The notes: generated from the letters alone by a model not told the origin. DNA of 37,910 nucleotides from Candidatus Staskawiczbacteria bacterium (GCA_016196125.1 JACPYG010000007.1:1-37910), one strand, 5' to 3'. Shown: positions 7,359-16,144, numbered from the stretch's first letter. Numbers and translations are program-made.

Positions 7359-8657
7359 ATGATTCTTCAAAACTGGTGGTATACAACGCTTTTAAATACT
7401 AAGGTTGATGCTTGTTCGCCCCTAATAGAAAATATTTCTTGTGATGTTTTAGTAGTGGGTGGCGGCATGGCAGGATTACATGCCGCCAAATATCTGACTG
7501 AGGCTGGCAGGAAAGTTGTTCTCCTTGAACGGAATATTTGTGGCGGCAGTTCTACCGGAAAAAGCGCCGGTTTTCTTACTCCAGACAGCGAACTTGAATT
7601 GGGCCAGCTTGTAAGACGTTATGGTTCAGAAGATGCAAAAGTTGTCTGGAGCATCGCTTCACAAGGAGTTGATTTGATAATTCAAAATATCAAAAAACAT
7701 GATATCAAATGTGATTTATTAAAACAGGATAGTCTTTTTGTAGGCCTTGGCCAAAAGGGGTCTCAAGAAGTTCAAGAAGAAGCGTACGCTCGTAAAAAAC
7801 TCAACCTCCCATTCACACTTTACCACAAAGAAGAACTTAAAAAAATTAATACTGGCAGAGAATATACTCTCGGCATTCAGTATAGCGATACATATGGTAT
7901 TAACCCGTTGCTCTATGCGCAAGAACTAAAAAAAATCCTACTCACATTAGGAGTAAAAATTTACGAAAGCACCGAAGTAACAGAAATTAAGGGCCATACT
8001 GCCAAGACTCATTTAGGTTCAGTAACCGCAGAAAATATTATTATCTGCATAGATAAAATGAAGCCGAGTTTTTCTAGAGTCGCAAAGCAGACATATCATG
8101 CCCAGACATTTTTAAGCATCAGCGAGCCACTGGAAAAAAAAGACATAAAGGATATGTTTCCAATCACAGATGTTATGTGTTGGGATTCAAAACTTGTTTA
8201 TACTTACTACCGCTTGACTGGCGATAACAGATTACTGGTGGGTGGTGGCTCGGCGCTTACTACTTTTTCTTCCATGGATGTTACTCCACCCAAAATTATT
8301 GAAAGAGTTATCGGTGGATTAAAAAAACAGTTTCCGATATTAAACCATGTGGAATTCATCCAATATTGGCCGGGACGAATTGATACTACCAAAGATTTAA
8401 TTCCAATAGTTGATTTCGATTCTCAAATGCCTCACGTGCAGTATGTTTTAGGATGCGTCGGTCTTCCTTGGGCGGCTTTTTGTGGTGATTATGCCGCCCG
8501 CCGGCTTTTAGAACCAGAATACTGCCATATTTATTGCAAGTATTTGAAAATTCAAAGAAAATATTTTATTCCATTTACACTCCAAAGAATTCTTGGTAAA
8601 ATGATAACATTCTCACTAAATAATATTTTTAGTAAATATATTCAAAAGGGTTATTAA
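7359..8657 (+). CDS. DadA/PuuB-like FAD-dependent oxidoreductase
   Basis: Flavoprotein of the D-amino-acid dehydrogenase/glycine oxidase family, 432 residues. The N-terminal Rossmann motif is VLVVGGGMAGLHAAKYL, followed by the ribose-binding E in VVLLERNICGGSSTGKSAGF. The C-terminal FAD contact resembles LGCVGLPWAAFCGDYAARRL. A final Arg/Lys-rich, hydrophobic tail (IPFTLQRILGKMITFSLNNIF) may touch the membrane. It would oxidise a C-N bond in an amine or amino acid and pass electrons to oxygen or a carrier. The substrate is not evident. It heads a run of membrane and redox genes, starting with two DM13-type proteins, which suggests an electron acceptor in the envelope. Confidence 0.82.
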   Translation: MILQNWWYTTLLNTKVDACSPLIENISCDVLVVGGGMAGLHAAKYLTEAGRKVVLLERNICGGSSTGKSAGFLTPDSELELGQLVRRYGSEDAKVVWSIASQGVDLIIQNIKKHDIKCDLLKQDSLFVGLGQKGSQEVQEEAYARKKLNLPFTLYHKEELKKINTGREYTLGIQYSDTYGINPLLYAQELKKILLTLGVKIYESTEVTEIKGHTAKTHLGSVTAENIIICIDKMKPSFSRVAKQTYHAQTFLSISEPLEKKDIKDMFPITDVMCWDSKLVYTYYRLTGDNRLLVGGGSALTTFSSMDVTPPKIIERVIGGLKKQFPILNHVEFIQYWPGRIDTTKDLIPIVDFDSQMPHVQYVLGCVGLPWAAFCGDYAARRLLEPEYCHIYCKYLKIQRKYFIPFTLQRILGKMITFSLNNIFSKYIQKGY

Positions 8658-8684
8658 TTTATTTATAACTATAGATATTTTAAT

Positions 8685-9257
8685 ATGAAAAAAAATTTAT
8701 TAATCGGATTCATTGTCGTATGTGCTATTGTTGTAGTTGGATATGTTATCTTTACATTAAAAAGTGGTAAAATATTAGATGATGTTTCGCCACTTAATAA
8801 GACAGAATCGTTACCAACTTCCACAGTCATTAAAGATAATCTAGATACAATGGGCGAAGCGGAAAAAAATGAATTTATGCAGGAAGTTGAATCAATGAAA
8901 AACGATATAATGGAAAAAAGCGATGCAATGCCGTCGCAAGCCACGCTTATTGCGAAAGGTGATTTTATGAAAAGGTTTCATGGTGTTGAAGGACGAGCAT
9001 TGCTTATCAAAGACGGCAACAAGAAAACGGTGAGATTTGAAGATTTTCAAACCGATAACGGTCCACAATTGCGCATTTATCTTTCAACAAGCCTTGACGC
9101 AAAAGATTTTGTCGACCTTGGGACAATAAAGGCAACGAGAGGAAATGTGAATTACGACATTCCTCCGGAAACCGACACAACAAAATACAAATATGTGCTT
9201 GTCTGGTGTAAGCCATTTAGTGTGCTTTTCAGTTATGCTAACTTAATATCAATTTAA
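8685..9257 (+). CDS. Membrane-anchored DM13 domain protein
   Basis: One N-terminal helix (LLIGFIVVCAIVVVGYVIFTL, residues 4-24) anchors a linker rich in Met and Glu. A DM13 domain fills the last ~95 residues: GDFMKRFHGVEGRA, the conserved DF and GPQLRIYLS, then the signature VLVWCKPFSVLFSYANL with the single conserved Cys. DM13 domains occur with cytochrome/DOMON-type proteins and have been proposed to act in redox using that Cys; this is family knowledge, not shown here. The gene is followed 4 nt later by a second DM13-like gene and preceded by an FAD oxidoreductase. Confidence 0.85.
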   Translation: MKKNLLIGFIVVCAIVVVGYVIFTLKSGKILDDVSPLNKTESLPTSTVIKDNLDTMGEAEKNEFMQEVESMKNDIMEKSDAMPSQATLIAKGDFMKRFHGVEGRALLIKDGNKKTVRFEDFQTDNGPQLRIYLSTSLDAKDFVDLGTIKATRGNVNYDIPPETDTTKYKYVLVWCKPFSVLFSYANLISI

Positions 9258-9261
9258 AAGT

Positions 9262-9774
9262 ATGGTAAAGATTTCTTTTTCACATAAATTTATTAAGGAA
9301 GTCATCACGCTCTTTAGAAAAAAATCTTTAAAAGAAATATTTTTTGGCAAAAAAGTTGATTTGATTGCCCGGGAAGATGAAGTGATTTACTGGTTGAAAG
9401 AACACGATGAAGAGTTCAGGAAAAGCGGTGGTAGGAAAGGAGCTTTTGTAAAGATTGACCCGATTCACAAGGGAATTGGCATGGCGTATCTTTTGCCAAA
9501 TAAACTCGGTAATGATAAAACAGAGAGTTTAATATTATTTGATGGAGATACTAATATTACAGTTGGTCCTGATTTGTGGGTGTATCTTTCAGTAAACGAA
9601 GATATAAAAAAGAATGGATTAGGCGAACATCTGCGACTAATGCTACTCAAGGGTAACCAGGGCGGGCAAACCTATATGGTGAATAAATCGTTGGCCGAAT
9701 TGCAGAAATATAAATCAGTAGTGGTGTGGTGCAAGCAATTCGAAGTACTTTTTACCTATGCGACATTATTCTAA
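9262..9774 (+). CDS. Second DM13-like protein, no signal peptide
   Basis: 170 residues, related to its neighbour. It keeps GPDLWVYLS, LLKGNQGGQTYMV and the C-terminal signature VVVWCKQFEVLFTYATLF with the conserved Cys. It lacks a hydrophobic N-terminus; the first ~50 residues are basic, with EVIYWLKEHDEEFRKSGG. It is therefore probably cytoplasmic or peripheral, whereas the neighbour is exported. The pair looks like an old duplication followed by change of location. The stop overlaps the start of the next gene by 17 nt. Confidence 0.75.
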   Translation: MVKISFSHKFIKEVITLFRKKSLKEIFFGKKVDLIAREDEVIYWLKEHDEEFRKSGGRKGAFVKIDPIHKGIGMAYLLPNKLGNDKTESLILFDGDTNITVGPDLWVYLSVNEDIKKNGLGEHLRLMLLKGNQGGQTYMVNKSLAELQKYKSVVVWCKQFEVLFTYATLF

Positions 9775-10099
9775 CTTCATCCGCACTCGGTTTTTTGGCG
9801 AAATTTTTTTCTGGCTCCACATCGCAGTTATTATACTTGCAATCTTAAGCGGTTTTTGGTTGCCCACTATGGTAGTAGTCGTATTAATCGTTTTACATAG
9901 AATACATCTTGTCGTTTTCGGGGATTGCCTTCTTACAAAGATTAAAAAATATATCAAAAGTATTGGTGAAAATGAACTTTTTCTCCAATACGCGGCTAAA
10001 AGATTATTTAAAATACAAATTAGCAAAGATCAAAGCGAATTAGTTAACTACATTATATATGCGTTTACCATTTTATTCTCGTTAGTAAATATGATTTAA
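9758..10099 (+). CDS. Small membrane protein, unknown function
   Basis: 113 residues with hydrophobic segments at about 13-28, 30-46 and a C-terminal one (YIIYAFTILFSLVNM). The loop HRIHLVVFGDCLLTKIKK carries two His and one Cys at the membrane edge, a possible metal or redox site. The family is not recognised with certainty. Its 17-nt overlap with the DM13-like gene makes co-translation likely and suggests that it serves as that protein's membrane partner. Confidence 0.6.
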   Translation: MRHYSNFIRTRFFGEIFFWLHIAVIILAILSGFWLPTMVVVVLIVLHRIHLVVFGDCLLTKIKKYIKSIGENELFLQYAAKRLFKIQISKDQSELVNYIIYAFTILFSLVNMI

Positions 10100-10107
10100 A
10101 AGTACAC

Positions 10108-10136
10108 TTGATATTTGTTTTTTATAAATTTACTAT
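10108..10136 (+). promoter_or_regulatory. Promoter upstream of the DsbA-like gene
   Basis: TTGATA (10108-10113), a 17-nt spacer and TACTAT (10131-10136). The ATG follows 19 nt after the -10 box, giving a leader of about 12 nt. Confidence 0.5.
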
Positions 10137-10155
10137 TAAATAAATTATCACTTAT

Positions 10156-10896
10156 ATGTTAGAACAAAGTTCAGGAAAAATTAATAAGTTAATAATTCCC
10201 ATAGCTATTATTGTTGCCGGTGTTATTATTGCCGGCGCGGTTTATTTTTCGGTAAAAAGTTCAGCGCCGTCTGTTGCGCCAAATAACGGACAAGGACAAA
10301 AAGCAGACCAGCCAATAGTTCCTCAACAGCCAAGCTCTGTTGATATTAGCAAGGTAAAAATAGAAGGGTCGCGTTTCGCAGGCAACCCAAATGCGCCTGT
10401 TGTAATGGCATATTGGGGTGATTTTCAGTGCCCATTTTGTAAACGGCTTGAAGAAACAGTTGTAGGACAAATTTTAAAAGACTATCCGGATAAAGTAAAA
10501 ATTGTAATTAAGGATTTTCAGTTTTTAGGGGCTGATTCACAGACTGCCGGGTGGGCGGCAAGAGCGGTATGGGAAGTTGACCCAGAAAAGTACTTTGAAT
10601 GGCATATGGCAATGTATAACAAACAAGATGGCGAGAATTCCGATTTTGGAAACAAGGAAGATATCGTTGCGCTTACGAAGACCATACTCGGAAATAGCAA
10701 AGGAAATAAAGTTGCCGAACTAATGGTTTCAAAACAAGCCGAATATCAAAAAGCCATGGATGAAGACAAAGCGGAAGGTCAAAGTTTTGGCATAAACGGC
10801 ACTCCTGATTCTATTATAGGCAAAGACCTTATTTCCGGCGCCCAGCCATATTCTGCTTTTAAACAGATTATTGATTTGGCTCTGCAAGGTAAATAA
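10156..10896 (+). CDS. Membrane-anchored DsbA-like thiol oxidoreductase
   Basis: Thioredoxin-fold protein of the DsbA/BdbD family, 246 residues. A signal anchor (LIIPIAIIVAGVIIAGAVYF, about 12-31) and a Gln/Pro-rich linker precede the domain. The active site is C92-P-F-C95 in GDFQCPFCKRLEE. The helical insertion contains AARAVWEVDPEKYFEWH, and the cis-Pro loop is NGTPDSI. It should form disulfides in exported proteins such as the Cys-rich surface protein at the left of the window. Reoxidation could come from the VKOR encoded at 28269-28679. Confidence 0.9.
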   Translation: MLEQSSGKINKLIIPIAIIVAGVIIAGAVYFSVKSSAPSVAPNNGQGQKADQPIVPQQPSSVDISKVKIEGSRFAGNPNAPVVMAYWGDFQCPFCKRLEETVVGQILKDYPDKVKIVIKDFQFLGADSQTAGWAARAVWEVDPEKYFEWHMAMYNKQDGENSDFGNKEDIVALTKTILGNSKGNKVAELMVSKQAEYQKAMDEDKAEGQSFGINGTPDSIIGKDLISGAQPYSAFKQIIDLALQGK

Positions 10897-10898
10897 TT

Positions 10899-11441
10899 AT
10901 GTTTTTTGGAACCTTAAAAAAGATATTTCAAAGACCAATATATGCGTTTTTGTCGCTTATCACAAGTTTTGGAGCGTTTGCGTTTGCAGTATGGCTGCCA
11001 AATATCCGCTTGATTATAAGCTTTATGGGCCATTCTGAAATACCTTTTTCGCAAAAAATTAATCTGCCAATTAGTCTTCTGGGATCAATTACAACTAATT
11101 TCACTCTGCTCTCCGCCTCATACACTATTGCTATCGCTGTCTTATTTGGAATTAATCTCTCCATGATTGTTTATTATTTGGAAAAAAGAATCACAGAGTT
11201 AAAACATAATGGAATTACTACTGGTTTTTTTGGCATTATGAGCGGTATCTTCGGCATAGGTTGCGCCACTTGCGGCTCAGTTATTCTTACAGGTGTTCTT
11301 TCGTTATTTGGCTCGTCTTGGATACTCTCATTTTTGCCTCTTCGGGGAGGCGAGTTTGGTATTCTTGGAGTAATTCTACTTGCTATATCTATCTGCATAA
11401 CAGCGAATCAAATCCAAAATCCGGCCGTTTGTAAAATTTAA
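10899..11441 (+). CDS. Polytopic membrane protein with intramembrane CxxC
   Basis: 180 residues with about four to five helices (PIYAFLSLITSFGAFAFAVW; a central pair; FFGIMSGIFGIGCATCGSVI; FGILGVILLAISICITANQ). The motif GIGCATCGS puts two Cys in or at the edge of a helix, and another Cys lies near the C-terminus (NPAVCKI). It begins 2 nt after the DsbA-like gene and is followed closely by a His-rich anchored protein. A role as redox or metal partner of these neighbours is plausible but unproven. No named family is assigned. Confidence 0.7.
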   Translation: MFFGTLKKIFQRPIYAFLSLITSFGAFAFAVWLPNIRLIISFMGHSEIPFSQKINLPISLLGSITTNFTLLSASYTIAIAVLFGINLSMIVYYLEKRITELKHNGITTGFFGIMSGIFGIGCATCGSVILTGVLSLFGSSWILSFLPLRGGEFGILGVILLAISICITANQIQNPAVCKI

Positions 11442-11454
11442 TTGCTAAAATTTT

Positions 11455-11994
11455 ATGGAAGAAGTAAAACTCGTTGAACAATTAAGCAATAAGGAGCGCC
11501 ACGACCTTAAACGCCAGCAGAAATTACAAGCTCAAGAAAGAATTATTAAAAAAAACCGCATTAAAAAAATTGTATTGTGGAGCGCAGGCAGTATCTTGAT
11601 TTTCACAATAATCGGAGGTTTGATTTGGTATGTTGCAACAAGACCCCCAACCTTAGAATCTGACATAATATCCCGCACCGGACTTCACTGGCATCCGGAA
11701 CTTGCCATTTATGTCAAGGGTGAAAAGCAGGAGATACCGGAGAATATCGGCATTGGAGCGGTTCATCAGCCGATTCACACCCATGATGACAGTGATCAAG
11801 GCATTATTCATATGGAATTTCAGGGGTTGGTTAGAAAGCAAGACGCAATGATAGGCCATTTTTTTAGGAACTGGGGCAAAGACATGCGCTCATTCGGCGC
11901 AAACATGAAAATGACCGTAAACGGGGAAGAGAATACCGAATACGAAAATTACATCATGCTGGACAAAGATAAAATAGAACTCCATTATGAGTAA
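11455..11994 (+). CDS. Anchored His-rich protein (HWH / HTHDD motifs)
   Basis: 179 residues: a basic, coiled-coil-like N-terminus (KERHDLKRQQKLQAQERII), one membrane helix (IVLWSAGSILIFTIIGGLIWYV) and an exported domain. That domain has conserved-looking clusters LHWHPELAIYVKG, HQPIHTHDDSDQGIIHME and FFRNWGKDM. The spacing of at least six His plus acidic residues suggests a metal site, possibly copper or zinc. The family seems to recur in small-genome prokaryotes, but its function is not known to me. It is the last gene of the redox run. Confidence 0.7.
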   Translation: MEEVKLVEQLSNKERHDLKRQQKLQAQERIIKKNRIKKIVLWSAGSILIFTIIGGLIWYVATRPPTLESDIISRTGLHWHPELAIYVKGEKQEIPENIGIGAVHQPIHTHDDSDQGIIHMEFQGLVRKQDAMIGHFFRNWGKDMRSFGANMKMTVNGEENTEYENYIMLDKDKIELHYE

Positions 11995-12037
11995 TAAAAT
12001 AAAAGTCAATATTTCTGGTTATATTAAAAAATAACTA

Positions 12038-13198
12038 ATGAAAAAAGAAAGACAGATTATAGAATCTCTATTAGAAGGTACCGGTATTGCCATAAATGGC
12101 AATAATCCGCATGACCCGCAAATACATAATGAAAATTTTTATAGCCGTGTATTGAAATACGGATCTTTGGGGCTTGGTGAATCATATATGGACGGCTGGT
12201 GGGACTGTGACAAACTTGACCAGTTTTTCCATAAAATTCTTATAGCTGATCTTGACCGGCGAATCAAAAAAAATTGGGTTTTAGCATTAAAACTTTCATT
12301 GAATATTATTTTTAATCCGGGAAAAAAGTCAAAAGCTTTTGAGATTGGAAAAAAACATTATGATATCGGCAATGACTTATATCGCGCGATGCTTGATAAA
12401 CGCTTAACCTATACTTGCGGATATTGGTCACAGCCCCAAAGCAAACGGGGATCCTCGATGAAATCGGGAAAAGATGCAAAAAACCTAAACGAAGCGCAGG
12501 AGGCAAAACTTGATCTTGTCTGCAGGAAAATAGGACTTACGAGAGGGAAAAAGGTGCTTGATATTGGTTCTGGGTGGGGAAGTTTTATCGGCTATGCCGC
12601 CAAAAAATATGGAGCAGATGCGTTAGGAATCACCGTCTCAAAAGAGCAAAAGGCGCTGGCTGATAAATTGTATAAAAATCTTCCCGTTCAGACTCGTCTC
12701 CAGGATTATCGCGATATCATCAATGAAAAATTCGATCATATCGTATCTTTGGGAATGTTTGAGCATGTAGGATGCAAAAATTATCGCGCCTTTATGAAAA
12801 TAGCCCACAACGCTATTAAAGATGATGGGTTATTCCTTTTGCATACCATAGGCGGCAACGATTCTATAAGCGCAATAGATCCATGGATCGTAAAATATAT
12901 TTTTCCTAATGGCATGATTCCTTCCATAAAACAAATCGGCAAAGTAATTGAAGGATTATTTGTTATGGAAGACTGGCATAATTTCGGAGCGGATTACGAC
13001 AAGACATTGATGGCTTGGCATAAGAATTTTGAAAACAACTGGGACAAAATAAAGTCAAATTACGGCGAAAAATTTCATAGGATGTGGAGATATTATCTTC
13101 TGTCGTGCGCCGGATCATTTCGCGCCAGAAAAATACAGCTGTGGCAGATTGTATTGTCTAAAAAAGGATTCCGCAATGGATACAAAACGATTAGATAA
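12038..13198 (+). CDS. cfa: Cyclopropane-fatty-acyl-phospholipid synthase
   Basis: SAM-dependent enzyme that adds a methylene bridge to unsaturated acyl chains of membrane phospholipids. 386 residues, standard length. Seen are the N-terminal lipid-binding part with LGESYMDGWWDCD, the SAM motif VLDIGSGWGSFIGYAAKKYG, the partner motif GITVSKEQ, SLGMFEHVGCKNY, and the C-terminal active-site Cys in LLSCAGSFRARKIQLWQ. A short charged insertion (KSGKDAKNLNEAQEAK) precedes the SAM fold. It modifies bilayer lipids, possibly in lipids taken up from a host. The next two genes (phasin-like and UbiB-like) also point to lipid chemistry. Confidence 0.95.
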   Translation: MKKERQIIESLLEGTGIAINGNNPHDPQIHNENFYSRVLKYGSLGLGESYMDGWWDCDKLDQFFHKILIADLDRRIKKNWVLALKLSLNIIFNPGKKSKAFEIGKKHYDIGNDLYRAMLDKRLTYTCGYWSQPQSKRGSSMKSGKDAKNLNEAQEAKLDLVCRKIGLTRGKKVLDIGSGWGSFIGYAAKKYGADALGITVSKEQKALADKLYKNLPVQTRLQDYRDIINEKFDHIVSLGMFEHVGCKNYRAFMKIAHNAIKDDGLFLLHTIGGNDSISAIDPWIVKYIFPNGMIPSIKQIGKVIEGLFVMEDWHNFGADYDKTLMAWHKNFENNWDKIKSNYGEKFHRMWRYYLLSCAGSFRARKIQLWQIVLSKKGFRNGYKTIR

Positions 13199-13258
13199 AA
13201 ATTAAAGGTTGATAAAAGCATAGAATTAAGGCAATATTAATATTAGTTTTATAAACTT

Positions 13259-13552
13259 ATGAAGAATAACAATACTTACGAAAAAATATTTTTAGCAAGT
13301 TTGGGACTTGTGAGTGTATCTGTAAAAGAAATTAAAAAAGTTTTAGAGGAAATTTCGTCAAAACAACCTACAGGCAAAGAGCTGGAAAAATTTATTGCCA
13401 AACTTTCAAAAGAAGGCAAATCTCGCCAACAGGAAATCGAGAAACAAATTAAAAGCTCGGTAAGAATGGTTCTCAAAGAGCTAGATATACCGACTAAAAG
13501 CGAATTAAAGAAACTGGAGAAAAAAATAAAAAGCAGCCGCGCTAAAAAATAA
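13259..13552 (+). CDS. Phasin-like coiled-coil protein
   Basis: 97 residues, almost wholly helical and charged: FLASLGLVSVSVKEIKKVL at the start, then KELEKFIAKLSKEG, a Glu/Lys coiled coil, and IPTKSELKKLEKKI near the end. This order matches the phasin (PhaF/PhaI) pattern, in which a hydrophobic stretch coats a lipid or polyester surface and the last motif starts a coiled coil. No PHA synthase is seen in the window, so the surface could be a membrane or lipid droplet. It ends 5 nt before the UbiB-like gene. Confidence 0.6.
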   Translation: MKNNNTYEKIFLASLGLVSVSVKEIKKVLEEISSKQPTGKELEKFIAKLSKEGKSRQQEIEKQIKSSVRMVLKELDIPTKSELKKLEKKIKSSRAKK

Positions 13553-13557
13553 TACAA

Positions 13558-15267
13558 ATGTTTTTATTAGGCTTAAAAAGCAGGGCAGGTGACCTTAATC
13601 GTTTTCGTATGATTTTAGCCGTTGTTTTTGAATCCGGCGGCGGTGTTTTGGTTGCTAAGATGCGTCTTAAATATTTAGTGCCATGGTCTTGTAAAATCCA
13701 TTGTTTTTTTCATCCACGGTCGCCCAAAAAATGCCTAGTTCAAATGGAGGGAGATAAAGTAGTATTATCATCACAGATGGTTAGCGAAGTGCTGGAAAAA
13801 TTGGGCCCCACATTCATTAAGCTGGGCCAGGTATTGAGTCTGCGCGCCGATGTGGTTGGCGAAGAAATTTCAGAAGAACTTTCCAAACTGCAAAGCAATG
13901 TTCAACCGTTTTCTTATGAACAAGTCCGCCAAATTATCATTAATGAATTTAGAGAACCGCCGGAAAAAATTTTTAAGTCTTTTGAAAAAAAACCTGTGGC
14001 TGCAGCTTCGCTGGCCCAGGTTCATCGGGCATATTTAAAAGATGGAACAGAAGTTGCGGTAAAAATCCAGAGGCCGAATATAAGAGCGACTATAGAGCAT
14101 GATATACATATTCTATTTTCTCTTGCGCATTTGGCAGAGCGTTTTATGCCGGAACTTCGCCCCTACCAACCGGTGCGCGTTGTTAAAGAATTTGCCGACT
14201 GGACACTGCAGGAATTGGATTTTAAAGTTGAAGGAAACAATGCTGAGCGTTTTCGTTTTGCTTTTAAAGATAATAAGTATATTAATATCCCGAAAATTTA
14301 TTGGGAGCTGACTACATCCAAAATCCTAACGATGGATTTTGTACATGGGGTTAAAGCAAATGATGTTTCTGGCATTCGCAAACTTGAGTCAGATTCAAAG
14401 CAGCTTGCCCTGCATGGAGTCGGAGCTGTTTTTCAGCAATTTCTTATTGACGGATTTTTCCATGCCGATCCGCATCCGGGCAATTTTTTTGCCATGAAGG
14501 GCGATATTCTTTGCTTGCATGACTTTGGCATGGTCGGCTATCTGGCACCCGAACAGCGCAGGGAACTGGTAAGTTGTTTTGTTGCTTTTGAAAATAAGGA
14601 TATCGACGGTTTTCTCAGGCATTTTATGCATCTTGCCGCAACTTCGGAAATAAGCGATGTTTCAGGCTTTCAAAAAGATGCATCGGAGATTTTAAGCGAA
14701 CTGCTTTTCACGCCAAATCAGCCAAGCATTGCCTGGGCATTCTTCCGCCTGATTAATAAAGGAGCAGGTCGGCAAATTAATTTTCCGGCGGACTTGGCGC
14801 TCTTTGGCAAGGCCATCATTACCACCGAAGCAATGGGCATGAAGTTATATCCGGAATTTAATTTTAATAAAGAACTTCAGCCGTTTGTGCAAAAGGCTTT
14901 TAACGCATATCTTAACCCGAAAAAAGCATTAAATAACTTAAAAACCGATATTTTTGATTACTTGGACTTTTTAAAGAATCTTCCCGAGAAAACCCAAATT
15001 CTTTTGAAAAAAATGGAGAAAAATGATTTCGGAGTCAAAATTGATGTCAGTGAATTATTGGGCATAAAAACCGAATTTGACCGCCAGAACGATGTGCGCG
15101 TTCTGGGCGGTATAACCGGTGTTTTATTTATTATTTCATCCATTTTTGCCTATTTTGAAGGAATAAAAAGTATTGGCGGTTTGAGTTTTAGCGCTATCGG
15201 ATTGATTGCATCGGTAATATTGTTTTTGTGGTTTGCGGCGCGAATTATTAAAAAACCAAAATTATGA
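13558..15267 (+). CDS. UbiB/AarF (ABC1) family atypical kinase
   Basis: 569 residues. The KxGQ motif appears as FIKLGQVLSLRAD, the Ala-rich loop as AAASLAQVHRAYL, the catalytic Lys in EVAVKIQRP, the metal-binding DPHPGNFF and a final DFG-like LHDFGMVGYL. The C-terminus has two helices (LGGITGVLFIISSIFAYF and IGLIASVILFLWFAARII), giving membrane attachment. Relatives support quinone synthesis or lipid handling through ATPase activity. No ubiquinone genes are present here, so a role in lipid extraction or membrane homeostasis fits better. It overlaps the next gene by 4 nt (ATGA). Confidence 0.92.
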   Translation: MFLLGLKSRAGDLNRFRMILAVVFESGGGVLVAKMRLKYLVPWSCKIHCFFHPRSPKKCLVQMEGDKVVLSSQMVSEVLEKLGPTFIKLGQVLSLRADVVGEEISEELSKLQSNVQPFSYEQVRQIIINEFREPPEKIFKSFEKKPVAAASLAQVHRAYLKDGTEVAVKIQRPNIRATIEHDIHILFSLAHLAERFMPELRPYQPVRVVKEFADWTLQELDFKVEGNNAERFRFAFKDNKYINIPKIYWELTTSKILTMDFVHGVKANDVSGIRKLESDSKQLALHGVGAVFQQFLIDGFFHADPHPGNFFAMKGDILCLHDFGMVGYLAPEQRRELVSCFVAFENKDIDGFLRHFMHLAATSEISDVSGFQKDASEILSELLFTPNQPSIAWAFFRLINKGAGRQINFPADLALFGKAIITTEAMGMKLYPEFNFNKELQPFVQKAFNAYLNPKKALNNLKTDIFDYLDFLKNLPEKTQILLKKMEKNDFGVKIDVSELLGIKTEFDRQNDVRVLGGITGVLFIISSIFAYFEGIKSIGGLSFSAIGLIASVILFLWFAARIIKKPKL

Positions 15268-15749
15268 AAAACAAAAAAAGAATTTCAACTTTAACAGGTA
15301 TAATAATTATCATTGTGGCAATTATGCTCTTCTGCGGAGTTTTTCTTTATGAATATTATTCAGAGCAAAATTTTATAAACATAAGTCAAAATCAAGTTTT
15401 ATTGTCATTATCAGGACTCAATTTTGTATTGCCTAACGATTGGCAGATAAAATTAAAAAATAACCATATTGCAACGGTGGTTAATTCTAATAATAATCAA
15501 ATAGATATAAGTGTAGAGGCAGTAAATAACTATCAAGATTTTGGTTCTGGCAAATACAATCTGACAAATATAAAATATGGACAAGCGTGGGATGAAGTAG
15601 CAACTGAAAATATTATTCCTATCGGAATTTCTTTTAATAATGGCCGACATTATGATTTTCTCGCTGATTTTGGGAATCACAAAGTTTCAACAAATGATTA
15701 TAATCAAATTTGGAATATAGTTAAAAATGCATCTCCGATTGAAAAATAG
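15264..15749 (+). CDS. Anchored exported protein, unknown function
   Basis: 161 residues with one N-terminal helix (IIIIIVAIMLFCGVFLYEY) and an extracytoplasmic domain of short beta strands (LNFVLPNDWQIKL, NNQIDISVEAVNNY). This resembles PsbP/DUF-type small domains that begin with F-x-x-P-x-x-W, but the family is not identified. The 4-nt overlap with the UbiB-like gene makes coupled expression likely. Confidence 0.6.
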   Translation: MKNKKRISTLTGIIIIIVAIMLFCGVFLYEYYSEQNFINISQNQVLLSLSGLNFVLPNDWQIKLKNNHIATVVNSNNNQIDISVEAVNNYQDFGSGKYNLTNIKYGQAWDEVATENIIPIGISFNNGRHYDFLADFGNHKVSTNDYNQIWNIVKNASPIEK

Positions 15750-15821
15750 TTTGATGGGTAGTATATTTAAAAATGAAATACAATAAATCCGGCGAAAATT
15801 TATTATTAAATTGTCAAAGAT

Positions 15822-16127
15822 ATGTTTTTTGAAGAATATATTAATTATTTAAAAGATAACCCCGATAATTACTGGTTCAAGCGCAAATTATATGGCTGGG
15901 GCTGGACTCCCGCAAAATGGCAGGGATGGATTATTTTAATTGTTTTCATAATTTTTATCGTATTGAATGCAATAGCGATAGATTCAAACCCGGAGCCAGA
16001 CGCCGACCAATTAACATGGTTTTTCGCAAAAACAATACTCTCTGTGGCAATACTGATTTTTATTTGCTATAAAAAGGGAGAAAAGCCAAAATGGCAGTGG
16101 GGCATGCCTAAAAAAGATAAAAATTAA
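15822..16127 (+). CDS. Small Trp-rich two-helix membrane protein
   Basis: 101 residues. A Trp-rich start (YWFKRKLYGWGWTPAKWQGW) leads into helix one (IILIVFIIFIVLNAIAI), an acidic loop (DSNPEPDADQLTW) and helix two (FFAKTILSVAILIFICY), then a Lys-rich tail with KWQWGMPKK. Unknown function; the loop should face outside. It has its own start without a visible ribosome-binding site. Confidence 0.6.
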   Translation: MFFEEYINYLKDNPDNYWFKRKLYGWGWTPAKWQGWIILIVFIIFIVLNAIAIDSNPEPDADQLTWFFAKTILSVAILIFICYKKGEKPKWQWGMPKKDKN

Positions 16128-16144
16128 AATAAATTAAAAAATCT

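Noticed and set aside
13259-13552. Ribosome-bound or histone-like small protein
   Set aside because: The hydrophobic start and IPTKSEL coiled-coil motif fit phasins better than basic nucleic-acid binders.
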